Shown here: positions 28,353-37,341 of the stretch, in pieces | How the letters are laid out: every line of letters starts with the position of its first letter | Numbering within the stretch: the first letter of the stretch is position 1 | NCBI GenBank assembly: GCA_964640665.1 | Contig: CAZXHT010000010.1 | Span: forward strand, 1 to 64,000 | Source of the DNA: DATKYQ01 sp964640665 | GTDB lineage: Bacteria; Myxococcota; B64-G9 | Direction: 5' to 3' | DNA length: 64,000 nucleotides | The notes under the pieces: generated by a model | What the model saw: only the letters and a program-made list of their open reading frames with translations | The model's database searches: none | Told to the model about the DNA's origin: nothing | Translations under genes and position numbers: made by a program

Positions 28353-30592
28353 TCCGGTTGCGTAATCCTCTGCTTTCCGGACTGCTACTGAGCGTATTGC
28401 TGTCCGCATTGGCCGGCGCCAACCGCTACGGTCTAAGCCTGCCAATATTGGGTGATTTACTAGAGACACTCGAACGCCGTGCTGAAGACCTTCGTTTTGT
28501 AATCCGTGGCCCCTTAGAGCCTGGGCCCGAGACAGTCCTGGTCGTCTTCGACGACAAGAGCTACGCTGCCGACCCGACCATCTTCGAGCGTCGCGCGGGT
28601 TGGACCAGAGTGATCGACGCGGTCGGCCGGGCCGATCCGAAGGTAATCGGGGTGGACAGTTTTTTCTCAAAGCCCGAACGTTTGTTGCCGGAAAATCTGC
28701 AAAAAGCGCTAGACGATTTTTTTTCGTCCCGTGCTGTTTCGGGCGACGAAGCAGAGGGTGTTGCTGGAGACGGCCCGCTGGATTTGCTCAGGCGCATTTG
28801 GAAAGAGACGCAGGGAGATCAGCGTCTGGCAGGCACCATCGCCGGGGTCGGCAACGTGATTCTGGCAATGCACCTGGGAAACAAGGGCAACGTCGGGGAC
28901 CATGCCGCGGACGGCGAAATCCTGTCCAAGGGGCGCTTCGGTCAAAGTGTGCCCGGGCTTTACAAGCCCGCGCAGATGGAATCGGCGATGGCCTCGTTGC
29001 CCGCCTTTTGTCGTGCGGCCCGCGGGCTGGGCGTGGTGACCGTATTCGAAGACAGAACGCGCACGGTGCGCGAAATGAAGTTGGTTATGGGTTTCGCGGG
29101 CGGGTTGTATACGTCGCTTGCGGCACAGCTTGTCGCGGGTTACCGGGGGCTGGGGCGAGGCAGGCTAGCCTACCTGGGAATAGATCACAGCGTGCACATT
29201 GGCGGGCAGGCGATAAAGCTCAACCGGCGAGACGGGTTCTATCTCAATTTCCGCGGACCGGCAGGCACGTTCGAGACGATCTCGATGAGCGACTTGCTAT
29301 CGGGCCGTGTTTCCGAGAAGGAGCTTTCCGGTCGGATAGTTCTTCTGGGTATCACACAGTTCGGCCACGACTCGGCCCGCACTCCTTTTCAGACAACTTT
29401 TCCCGCGGTCGAACTGCAAGCCACAGCGGTGGACAACCTGCTGCGCGGCGACTTCATCGTCCGATCACCGCCCTGGCTGGATGCGCTTGTCTGCCTGGCT
29501 CTGGGGCTGTTGATTTCAGCGTTGTTCTGGCCGCGCCTTTCGCTGGCCCCCTGGTTGAGGGTATCCGGGTCCGGCGCCGGCTTGATTGTCTACCTGGTTG
29601 TCAGCCAGTACTTTTTCGCGGCGAAAAACACCTGGCTGGCCGCGGCCGCGCCGGGCGGGGTCTTCATCTCCGTCCTGCTTGTCTGCCTTGCGCTTTCTTA
29701 TATCGGCGAGGGCGCTCAAAGGCGCAAGTTGCGCCGGGCCTTCGCCCACTATCTTTCGGACGAGGTCATTCGCGGGCTGCTCGCAAGCCCGGGCGCGCTA
29801 TCGCTTGGCGGCGAACGCAAGCTGTTGACGGTCTTGTTTTCGGACATAAGGGGTTTTACCAATATCTCCGAGCAGATTCCCCCCGAGGAACTGACGGCGC
29901 TTTTGAACGACTACTTCACGCCCATGACCCGGGCGGTGCTGGCATCCGGCGGCCTGCTGGACAAGTACATCGGCGACGCCTTGATGGCGGTGTTCGGAGC
30001 GCCCCTGCCGCAACCCGATCATACCGCCCGGGCCCTGCGCTGCGCTCTGCTGATGCATGCCGAACTCGAGAAAATTCGTCCGCTGTTTGCCGGCAAGGGA
30101 TTGGATCTCGACATCGGGGTAGGGATAAACAGCGGAGAGATGGTGGTGGGCAACATGGGCTCGGCCGAGCGTTTCGACTACACGGTGGTGGGCGACGCGG
30201 TCAACCTGTCGTCGCGGCTCGAGGGGTTGACCCGCAGGTACGGCGTATTTTGCATCCTGGGAGAGCGCGCCCGCAAGCTGGCCGGCGAAGGGTTCGAGTT
30301 TCGCGAGATAGACCGCGTACAGGTTAAGGGCAAGTCGCTGGCGGTGTCCGTCTTCGAGCTGCTCTCGGGAGAGGATTACACCATCGCGCGTTACCGGGAT
30401 CTGTCCCGCTTCCAGGCTGCCCTGGCCGCATTTCGCAAGGGAGAGTTCGAGAAGGCCCGCCGGGAGTTCGGTGTCTTTCACGAAGCCAATCCGCAAGACA
30501 GGGTGACCGCGCTCTACCTCGAGCGCCTGGCCGGTCAGGGCGACGGCCCGTCTGACGACTGGAACCCGGTAGCCGTGCTGCAAAGCAAGTAA
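28349..30592 (+). CDS. CHASE2-domain class III adenylate cyclase
   Basis: A 747-residue membrane receptor cyclase. A TTG at 28349 overlaps the upstream stop by 4 bp (TTGA) and gives a natural N-terminal membrane helix (about 8-23). The extracytoplasmic CHASE2 sensor spans about 45-370. Three helices (about 378-455) follow, then the catalytic domain: LFSDIRGFT (metal Asp499), DKYIGDALMAVFGAP (Lys539, metal Asp543) and DYTVVGDAVNLSSR (Asn619, Arg623). All key class III residues are present, so activity is likely. A short helical tail with TPR-like character ends the protein. It would make cAMP in response to an envelope or external signal, probably together with the FecR-like protein. Confidence 0.85.
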   Translation: MIRLRNPLLSGLLLSVLLSALAGANRYGLSLPILGDLLETLERRAEDLRFVIRGPLEPGPETVLVVFDDKSYAADPTIFERRAGWTRVIDAVGRADPKVIGVDSFFSKPERLLPENLQKALDDFFSSRAVSGDEAEGVAGDGPLDLLRRIWKETQGDQRLAGTIAGVGNVILAMHLGNKGNVGDHAADGEILSKGRFGQSVPGLYKPAQMESAMASLPAFCRAARGLGVVTVFEDRTRTVREMKLVMGFAGGLYTSLAAQLVAGYRGLGRGRLAYLGIDHSVHIGGQAIKLNRRDGFYLNFRGPAGTFETISMSDLLSGRVSEKELSGRIVLLGITQFGHDSARTPFQTTFPAVELQATAVDNLLRGDFIVRSPPWLDALVCLALGLLISALFWPRLSLAPWLRVSGSGAGLIVYLVVSQYFFAAKNTWLAAAAPGGVFISVLLVCLALSYIGEGAQRRKLRRAFAHYLSDEVIRGLLASPGALSLGGERKLLTVLFSDIRGFTNISEQIPPEELTALLNDYFTPMTRAVLASGGLLDKYIGDALMAVFGAPLPQPDHTARALRCALLMHAELEKIRPLFAGKGLDLDIGVGINSGEMVVGNMGSAERFDYTVVGDAVNLSSRLEGLTRRYGVFCILGERARKLAGEGFEFREIDRVQVKGKSLAVSVFELLSGEDYTIARYRDLSRFQAALAAFRKGEFEKARREFGVFHEANPQDRVTALYLERLAGQGDGPSDDWNPVAVLQSK

Positions 30593-30718
30593 GAGCCGAA
30601 TTGACGGCTGTGGGCAAGCCGTGTTCAACTCTCGTTTGACGGGGACCCATGAGAGGTGCGTGGAAAGACGGCACTGAGGCGGTGACGGGCAGACGGATGT
30701 GAGCAGGGAGGTCGCTTA

Positions 30719-31771
30719 ATGCCGGGGAGCAACTTTCAGCCCAGGTTTACGATCACAAACTCGATCACCGCTGCACTCACGCGCATTGAGCGGGCGCGGG
30801 GATTCCTGGAAGCCGCGACGCTCTCTGAAGACTGGATTCGACGGATGGGTGAGCGGGCACTGGTGCTGGAGGCTCACTACACCACCCACATCGAGGGCAC
30901 ACGTCTGACGCTGGAACAATCCAAACGCCTGTGGGTGGGCGAGGAGGTTCCCGGGGCCGACCCGCACGATACCCGGGAACTTTTGAACTATCGCAGTGCA
31001 TTCGATTTCGTATCCGAGTACCTCGACAGCGGCAAGCCCATCGGCGAGGAGATGATCCGCGGGATTCACAAACGACTGGTCGAGGGCGTGCGTGGCGGGG
31101 CGGCTGCTCCAGGCGAGTACCGCAGGATTCAGAACTATGTGATCAATTCCGCTACGCAAGAAATAGTCTACACACCTCCAACTCCGCGTGACATTTCCGC
31201 CATGATGTCGGAACTGGTGAACTGGCTGAACCGAGAGAAAGAAACGCATCCCGTTCTGATCAGCGGGATCGCCCAGTTCCAGCTTGTGCACATCCACCCG
31301 TTTCTGGATGGAAACGGACGCACCTCTCGGCTGCTCTCGACGCTGTGCCTCTACCGCTCAGGCTATGATTTCAAGCGACTCTTTACCATCAGCGAATACT
31401 ATGACCGTAACCGGGTCGCCTTTTACCGTGCCATTCAGAGCGTGCGCGAACGCAAGATGGAAATGACCGGCTGGCTGGAGTACTTCGTGGAGGCATTGGC
31501 AACACAGATGCGGGAAACGGTGGAGCGCGGCAAGAAGGCGATGCGCGCCGATCTGATCGTTAGACATCATGAACTTAATGAGCGTCAGGCAAGAGCACTC
31601 GACTTCCTGCACGAACATGACGAGATGCACATTAGGATCCTTGAGGCCTTATGCCCCGAAGTCAACAGACGAACCCTTCAGCGTGACCTGCGGAATATGG
31701 AAGACTTAGGTCTAATCGAACGAAAGGGCGCCGCCCGGCAGTCTCTTTACGTATTGAAGAACAATAAGTAA
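30719..31771 (+). CDS. Fic-domain AMPylase-like protein with C-terminal HTH
   Basis: A 350-residue cytoplasmic protein. The Fic motif is complete: HPFLDGNGRTSR (His193 to Arg204), which transfers AMP or another nucleotide moiety to a target hydroxyl. The N-terminal inhibitory helix motif, of the form [ST]-x-x-x-E-[GN], is Thr55-x-x-x-Glu59-Gly60 in YTTHIEGT, so the enzyme should be self-inhibited. The C-terminal 80 residues look like a winged helix (ERQARALDFL…VNRRTLQRDLRNMEDLGLIERKG). The start follows GGGAGGT. Five iterons lie just downstream (31780-31832) and are possible sites for its own HTH. Confidence 0.85.
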   Translation: MPGSNFQPRFTITNSITAALTRIERARGFLEAATLSEDWIRRMGERALVLEAHYTTHIEGTRLTLEQSKRLWVGEEVPGADPHDTRELLNYRSAFDFVSEYLDSGKPIGEEMIRGIHKRLVEGVRGGAAAPGEYRRIQNYVINSATQEIVYTPPTPRDISAMMSELVNWLNREKETHPVLISGIAQFQLVHIHPFLDGNGRTSRLLSTLCLYRSGYDFKRLFTISEYYDRNRVAFYRAIQSVRERKMEMTGWLEYFVEALATQMRETVERGKKAMRADLIVRHHELNERQARALDFLHEHDEMHIRILEALCPEVNRRTLQRDLRNMEDLGLIERKGAARQSLYVLKNNK

Positions 31772-31779
31772 CGACGAGT

Positions 31780-31832
31780 ATCACGACATATCACGACGCA
31801 CAATCGCGACAAATCGCGACATGGATCGCGAC
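31780..31832. repeat. five ATCRCGAC iterons between the fic gene and the small lipoprotein
   Basis: ATCACGAC occurs at 31780 and 31790, and ATCGCGAC at 31803, 31813 and 31825. The spacing is 10, 13, 10 and 12 bp, close to one helical turn, all in one orientation. The array starts 8 bp after the fic stop codon and ends about 116 bp before the GTG at 31949. It suits a protein-binding array. The bound protein is unknown. Confidence 0.7.
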
Positions 31833-31948
31833 TGTTGCTCTGGGAAGGGAGACCTGAAGAGAATCTTGAGTTGGTAGAAACTTGAAGTCGGCCCATACAT
31901 CCATTAAAGCATCTTTATGTTGGCCGGTGATTCCGGAGGAAAGACCAC

Positions 31949-32242
31949 GTGTATAAGCCATGTTTCACATTGGGTGTGTTGTTCTGTGCAATGACGCCGC
32001 TGGTCTTCGGGTGTACCCATGGATCGATTGGCGCGCAGGACGAGCCCCTGGACTACTCTCATCCGGAGCGCTTCCTGATCCGGGTGGTCCTGCGCGGGGA
32101 GTCGGGCTGCAACGTCACCCGCTACAACGTCGACGGCGCCTGCTGGGACGAGTGGCCCAACTACGAAAATATGAATTTCAGGGTCACCATCGTGATGGTG
32201 GCCTTGGGCGAGTCTTTTTCCGGGTGGAGTAACTATCCCTAG
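31949..32242 (+). CDS. small lipoprotein, 97 aa
   Basis: A small predicted lipoprotein. The GTG start at 31949 is chosen because GGAGGA lies 8 bp upstream. The signal peptide ends at LVFGC (Cys22). The mature 75 residues contain two more cysteines (ESGCNV and DGACWDEW) and several tryptophans, so a small disulfide-stabilised fold is likely. I recognise no family. It lies after the iteron array and just before the VanW gene. Confidence 0.55.
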   Translation: MYKPCFTLGVLFCAMTPLVFGCTHGSIGAQDEPLDYSHPERFLIRVVLRGESGCNVTRYNVDGACWDEWPNYENMNFRVTIVMVALGESFSGWSNYP

Positions 32243-32268
32243 TTGATCAATGTTGCACACACTTCAAG

Positions 32269-33126
32269 ATGAACGCTATGAACGATAAAGATTCCGTGCC
32301 ACTTTGGTCGCATATGGTTGCAATGCTGCGCCAGGCGATTCCGTTCGGGCTTCGGGTCGAGATTCTCCGCGGCAGGCGATTTATAGACGATATTAAGTAT
32401 CGCGCCTTGATAAGCCTCAAGCGGACTTCGCCGGAGGATTTCACTCATCATCTGGCCGAAGGTTCGTCTCCCTTGCAGCGCCCGGGTACTGTCAGCTCAG
32501 TTGCCCTGCAGAAAGGCAAAGAACATAACGTGGGTCTGGTAGCCGGCGCCATCGACGGCGTGGTGCTGCAACCGGGAGAGCTGTTTTCGTACCACGCGCT
32601 GGTAGGGCGACCCAGCCGGCTTCGCGGTTTCGCTCTCGGGCTGGAGCTGCACGATAGGCGGGAGTCTGCAGGAATCGGGGGCGGTTCCTGTCAGGTCAGC
32701 AACCTGCTGTACTGGCTGGGTATCCGGGCCGGATTGAAGATAGTCGAACGTCACCGTCATGCTTTTGATCTGTTCCCCGACCATCGCCGTACGGTTCCCT
32801 TCGGCTGTGGGGCGACCGTGTTTTTCAATTATCATGATCTGCGCATGCAAAACCCGCACAAAGAAGCTATTCGTATCGGCCTGAAAGTCGAGGACGGCCA
32901 TTTGCACGGTGAAATATGTTCAGAGACAGACATCGGGTTGAGCATCAGTATCCGGGAAGTCAATCACCGGTTTACCAAGGAACCTGACGGAGTGATTTGG
33001 CGTGAGAACGAAATCCATCGAACCATTCACAATAAGCGGGGAAAACTACTGCGCCAAGAGATCCTCGCCCATAACCGTGGACGTGTACAGTACCCCGTGC
33101 CCGATGATCTTGTGGAGCTCAGATGA
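32269..33126 (+). CDS. VanW-family protein
   Basis: A 285-residue protein of the VanW family, named from vancomycin-resistance clusters but widespread and of unknown activity. The family core is present: PGELFSYHALVGRPSRLRGFALG, then IGGGSCQVSNLLYWLG, then ERHRHAFDLFP and a later GCGATVFFNYHDL. There is no clear signal peptide. VanW domains elsewhere are often attached to peptidoglycan- or envelope-facing proteins. The start is uncertain (ATG at 32269 or 32278), with no strong ribosome binding site. It overlaps the methyltransferase gene by 4 bp (ATGA), so it opens a three-gene operon. Confidence 0.8.
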   Translation: MNAMNDKDSVPLWSHMVAMLRQAIPFGLRVEILRGRRFIDDIKYRALISLKRTSPEDFTHHLAEGSSPLQRPGTVSSVALQKGKEHNVGLVAGAIDGVVLQPGELFSYHALVGRPSRLRGFALGLELHDRRESAGIGGGSCQVSNLLYWLGIRAGLKIVERHRHAFDLFPDHRRTVPFGCGATVFFNYHDLRMQNPHKEAIRIGLKVEDGHLHGEICSETDIGLSISIREVNHRFTKEPDGVIWRENEIHRTIHNKRGKLLRQEILAHNRGRVQYPVPDDLVELR

Positions 33127-34106
33127 TTCGCGCCTTGGCCAAGGGATCGGGACTGGCCGCCTTCGGCCTGAGTCAAAAGGGTGAGAAACTATATCGCCAC
33201 ATTACCCGCAACTGGTTCGATACGCAGCGAAGTCACATCGTCAAGCTGCACAGGGTTTGGCCGTCAACCTTCAGCGCAATCCAGAAGGTCTATGGAAAAT
33301 CTTTCAACAGAAAACGCATCTACATCCACGAGGTCGGCTGGACACCGTTTTGGCCTTGTATCAACTACCTGATTTCCGGTTCTGGCGGTGTTCTGGTCAA
33401 CACCGGGCGGATGGACTCGACCATGCTGATTCGTCACCTGGTTTTTGCGATCAACCAGAGTTTGGATCTGGTAGACAAGGCGCAAGCGATGGGAAGAGTC
33501 CCTCAAGGCAGAATCGATCATCTCAACAGCCTTCGATGGTGCGAGACTCTGGACGAGTTTTTCAAAGAGACCGGCAGCCGTTACGTGCAAGGATGTCCGG
33601 TTGCCGGGATTCCGATACAAGACGAATCCGTCGATATCATTTATTGCGGAGGGCAGCTGGAGCATTATCCGCCTTCCCTGTTGCGAGACTGGCTGGATGA
33701 GGCTTTTCGCGTTTTGCGCCCGGGAGGATTGCTGGCCCCGGTGTTCGATCATCGGGATCATTTGTACCATTTTGATCACGGCATCCCCTTTCTCAATCAT
33801 TACCGCTACCCGGATTTTATTTATAACATGAGCCATCGCAGCAGGCTTCTGTATCACAATCGTATGCCTCCGGATGAAGTGGCGTCTGTCTTCGAAGAGA
33901 AGGGATTTGCCAAGCGCAGCTTGTTGCGTCTGGTGTTGCCGGACAATATCTGGCTGAATGAAGGAGATCAGTTGCAGGGCGTGGCTGGACTCCGGAGAGA
34001 TTTCCTGAGCAGACGCTTTTCGGATATATCTGATTCAGACCTGCATACGGCGGCCGGACACTATATTTATGAAAAGCCAAAACCAAGCCGAGGAAAATCG
34101 TCATGA
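33123..34106 (+). CDS. SAM-dependent methyltransferase
   Basis: A 327-residue class I methyltransferase-like protein. The late part of the fold is clear: ESVDIIYCGGQLEHYPPSLLRDWLDEAFRVLRPGGLLAPVFDH. This is the acidic/strand-4 region followed by the 'R-L-L-[KR]-P-G-G' helix turn of Methyltransf_11-type enzymes. The usual N-terminal G-x-G-x-G SAM loop is not obvious; the GSGGVLVNTG segment is the best candidate. A substrate on lipids or envelope glycans is a guess from the VanW neighbour. Both flanking genes overlap it by 4 bp. Confidence 0.65.
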   Translation: MIRALAKGSGLAAFGLSQKGEKLYRHITRNWFDTQRSHIVKLHRVWPSTFSAIQKVYGKSFNRKRIYIHEVGWTPFWPCINYLISGSGGVLVNTGRMDSTMLIRHLVFAINQSLDLVDKAQAMGRVPQGRIDHLNSLRWCETLDEFFKETGSRYVQGCPVAGIPIQDESVDIIYCGGQLEHYPPSLLRDWLDEAFRVLRPGGLLAPVFDHRDHLYHFDHGIPFLNHYRYPDFIYNMSHRSRLLYHNRMPPDEVASVFEEKGFAKRSLLRLVLPDNIWLNEGDQLQGVAGLRRDFLSRRFSDISDSDLHTAAGHYIYEKPKPSRGKSS

Positions 34107-35653
34107 TAGTTGAAAAGAAGGCTGTCTTGCTTGTTATCGTCGCCATGTTTTTTGGCCGCAGTCTCTTGGCAGGGCAGGACACCCTGAGGCTGCAGGCTTT
34201 ACAGGTCACGTCCGGCGAAGATGCCGGTAATCTTCTGGACGGCAAAGCGCAAAGCGGCTGGCAACCGGCGGGCGACCCTCGGCTGGAGGGTGTTCTGTTT
34301 CGCTTCGAAGACTCCACCGGGGTCAGTCATGTTGAAATAACGTCCTGTCCCGACAGCACTGATTTTGATGTGATTCCCTTTGTGAATTCCGTCAGGGGAC
34401 GGGTCAGCCGGGTCAAGGGCAGCGCCAAGATTATCTTGTCGGCGAAAGGCGAGCTGTCGCTACGATCCTTGTTCTTGCGTTTCAACAACGCCAAGGCCGG
34501 AGCTTGTATAGGCGAAGTAACTTTCTTTCGTGGCCAGAAGAAGCTGGATGTCAAGCCGCCTCGTGCGGCCAGGGCCGGAGTCGAGGTGAGCTCAACCTTG
34601 AAGCCCGAGGCGGCCTATCATAAATCATATTTGTTCGACCAAAGTGTGGATTATGGCTGGGTGGAGGGTGTGGCCGGGCTCGGAAAGGGTGAGAGAATTA
34701 CGGTCACATTTGATAAGCCGCAAGAAATCACCGGAATTCAGATCTACAACGGCTATCAACGATCGAGGGATCATTTTATTAAAAACGCACGGGTCGCGAG
34801 TCTCAAGGTTTCGGCCGATCAGGGCCCTGTTGCCGAATTGGTGGTCCCGGACAAGCAGGGACCTTCAGTAGTTGACTGGAGTTCCAAAGGCAGAATCAAG
34901 AAGCTGACGCTCGAGATCGCAAAGACCAAAGCGGGCAAACGCTACCCGGACCTGGTGATAAGCGAGCTGCGTTTCAGCGACAAGAATGGCTACTTCACGA
35001 TAGGGACCGACGACCAGGCAAAGCTGAGTTCAGAACTCAAGAAAAGCTTGGCCAACCAACCGCTGTATTCCGTGATGGACAGGCAGTACGAAAGCTTTTG
35101 TCGTCTTTACAGCGGGTCGGCGGAAATAGCCGAGGACAGAAAACTCAGCGACTTCGGACTTCGCAAGCTCAGGCTGCGATCCAACCATCGCTTTGTCTAC
35201 TACAGCCAGATTGCCATAGGGGATGAAGCCAAGATTGTCTCCGAGTCCATCGAGGGAATTTGGGTGCCGAGGAGCAATCGCGGCAAGAGGGGACCATGGA
35301 GCAGGGTGGATCTTTACGCACGTAGACAACAGACCGGACAAGACATAAGCGAGAGCTACGAGGTGGTTACAAAAAACACAAAAACGCGAATCGTCGGTGG
35401 CAGCCTGAGGATTGCCAGAATCGAAGATTTGGGCCCCAAGCGTTTTTTAGCGCTTGTACGCAAATGGGCAAAAAGCCCGGCTGGATTCAAGATGGCATGC
35501 GGAAAAAACCGCATAAGCTACTTTGGATACAATAATGGCGGTAATTGTAATTTATGCCATGAAGGCGAGAAATTCACCGAGATCTACAAGACCCTGGTTG
35601 GAAGAAATGCAATCGTGGTGGAGGGCAAGGCCATTACCGATCTGTTTTTCTGA
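34103..35653 (+). CDS. exported discoidin-like protein with a CXXCH motif
   Basis: A 516-residue exported protein (signal peptide ending near SLLAG). Two discoidin-like domains follow. The second, about 160-295, closely follows the pattern of 'NADase-type glycan-binding' modules: SSTLKPEAAYHKSYLFD, DYGWVEGV, RITVTFDKPQEITGIQIYNGYQ. The first, about 28-150, is a more divergent copy. The C-terminal third has no named domain but carries GGNCNLCHEGEKF, a single c-type heme-binding CXXCH motif (482-486). It may bind heme or be a chance pattern. The gene is last in the VanW-methyltransferase operon, so the product may bind surface glycans made or modified there. Confidence 0.6.
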   Translation: MIVEKKAVLLVIVAMFFGRSLLAGQDTLRLQALQVTSGEDAGNLLDGKAQSGWQPAGDPRLEGVLFRFEDSTGVSHVEITSCPDSTDFDVIPFVNSVRGRVSRVKGSAKIILSAKGELSLRSLFLRFNNAKAGACIGEVTFFRGQKKLDVKPPRAARAGVEVSSTLKPEAAYHKSYLFDQSVDYGWVEGVAGLGKGERITVTFDKPQEITGIQIYNGYQRSRDHFIKNARVASLKVSADQGPVAELVVPDKQGPSVVDWSSKGRIKKLTLEIAKTKAGKRYPDLVISELRFSDKNGYFTIGTDDQAKLSSELKKSLANQPLYSVMDRQYESFCRLYSGSAEIAEDRKLSDFGLRKLRLRSNHRFVYYSQIAIGDEAKIVSESIEGIWVPRSNRGKRGPWSRVDLYARRQQTGQDISESYEVVTKNTKTRIVGGSLRIARIEDLGPKRFLALVRKWAKSPAGFKMACGKNRISYFGYNNGGNCNLCHEGEKFTEIYKTLVGRNAIVVEGKAITDLFF

Positions 35654-37217
35654 ACTCGTTATTCCAGTTTCTCAGCAAGTATTCCGGCTTGGGTCGATGG
35701 GGATTTTTTGAAGAGTAGATGCGTTCGAGCAGATCCTTGTCACCGGATTCTTCTGCCCGGCGGACAAATTCTTCCCAGTCGTCTTCACGCAAGTAGGTGT
35801 AGTCCGGATCGAGTCTCCTTGGCGTCGCTTTGGCGTCATGGTCTTTCAGAAATGCCAGCCATTCTCCGTCGTCAATGCCCCAGGCAATCCGGAAGATCTC
35901 TTTTCGCTTTTCGGATGGCCGAGGAGCCCAGGCCACGGCCGGATGGCGTGTCAGATGACCATAATAAAAATTCATCCCGGAATGAGCGATCACTTTCTTG
36001 GGATAGGGTTTGGGAATTCGGGCAACCATTGCCCGATATCGATCATACGGCGGCATTCTCACCGTTTGGACTCCCAGGGGCGAAAGGCAAAACCAGCCCA
36101 GACAGCAAAGGGCAGCGCCTGCAACAACGACAGAGTGTCTTCGGGATACGGCCTTCGGCCGGCGGAACCACAACAGCAGGATGACGGGAAACAGGGTTGA
36201 CAGCGGGCCGAGCAGGCCTAATCGAAATCCCAAATCCAGCCTGTGGCTGTTCCAAAAGGGAAAGTTACAAAGCAGGAAAGTCGCTGCGAATACGATCAAC
36301 CATGGGCGCATCTCTTTCGTTCGAAAAAAAGCCGAACCCATGAGAAGCAGCAAGGGCCATCCGGCGCCAATTTCGATCCGTAAGGCCCAGGATGGAGACC
36401 AGAGGCCGAAATAGGCAAAGGGCAGCCAGGCCGGTCGAGTGCCCAAAGCGCCTTTCAGACGTTCCAGATCGCTTGGATGCAACAAGTTGGGTAAAAAGTA
36501 ACTCAAGCATGCGAATGAAACCGCGATGCCGGCGAAAAGCGCGGGCAATAACCAGGCTTTTGTCTTTTTAGCTTGCAAAATCCCGGGTTGCATCCAGCGC
36601 TCGATAAGCGTTCCGACGATGACTATCAGAAGCAGGAGGATACCCAGGCGATGGGCGGTAAAAGTCAGCAATGCGAAGATCGCCAGGCCCAGCCAGTGCA
36701 ATTTGCCGTTGGGTTTGCTCCACCACAGAGCCCAGAAGCAAAGCCCTGTCGTAATCATGCCGAGGTTTTTCGGAAATTCTGCGGCCATCAGGCTCAAGAC
36801 GGGAGACCCGGCAGCCCAGACAGCAGCCAGCCAGGGAGCGATGTGAAAATCATCCTTGCTGTAGCCTTCCGCTCGCTTCGAACCAAAGGCACTAACCGCC
36901 CAGAAGGCGGCTGGTACACACAGGGCCGCAAGGACGGCACCGGCTAGCTTGACCGCCAGTATGGAGTCTCCCAATACAAACCTGAGAGGCACCATGAGCC
37001 ATAGGACCCATGAAGATTCAGGACTGTGTAGATGACCGGAAATGACGAACCTGGTCAGCTGTGTGACGTAGTAGTAGCCGTCAAATCCGAATGGGTGGGG
37101 GTTGGACGAAAGGAACAAGAATCGAACAAGAAACGACGAGACCGTCAGCAGCAGCAGGGCTGCAAATCCTGTCCTTCCGCGAAAACGGTCAATTGCTTTG
37201 TCCCAAGACACTCGCAA
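35634..37217 (-). CDS. polytopic GT-C type membrane protein
   Basis: A 527-residue protein with about nine to eleven membrane helices. Near the N-terminus an acidic motif follows the first helix (HPFGFDGYYYVTQLTRFV), in the place of the catalytic Asp of GT-C glycosyltransferases. A long soluble segment closes the protein. Such enzymes use lipid-linked sugars on the periplasmic face. The TTG at 37217 with an upstream GGAG is the best start I can find; the frame stays open further upstream but into the region of the divergent lipoprotein gene. Its end overlaps the VanW operon's last gene by 20 bp, tail to tail. Confidence 0.6.
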   Translation of the reverse strand: MRVSWDKAIDRFRGRTGFAALLLLTVSSFLVRFLFLSSNPHPFGFDGYYYVTQLTRFVISGHLHSPESSWVLWLMVPLRFVLGDSILAVKLAGAVLAALCVPAAFWAVSAFGSKRAEGYSKDDFHIAPWLAAVWAAGSPVLSLMAAEFPKNLGMITTGLCFWALWWSKPNGKLHWLGLAIFALLTFTAHRLGILLLLIVIVGTLIERWMQPGILQAKKTKAWLLPALFAGIAVSFACLSYFLPNLLHPSDLERLKGALGTRPAWLPFAYFGLWSPSWALRIEIGAGWPLLLLMGSAFFRTKEMRPWLIVFAATFLLCNFPFWNSHRLDLGFRLGLLGPLSTLFPVILLLWFRRPKAVSRRHSVVVAGAALCCLGWFCLSPLGVQTVRMPPYDRYRAMVARIPKPYPKKVIAHSGMNFYYGHLTRHPAVAWAPRPSEKRKEIFRIAWGIDDGEWLAFLKDHDAKATPRRLDPDYTYLREDDWEEFVRRAEESGDKDLLERIYSSKNPHRPKPEYLLRNWNNEFRKTDR

Positions 37218-37341
37218 AGACCTATCTCCATTCGGCTCGATGCCGCAAGTTGTTTTTCCCGGTGCAATTGACGCCCGCGGGGTGTCCGTGCTCAAATACA
37301 AAGGTGTTTTTAATGGAGATTCATTGCAAAGGAGTAATTCG

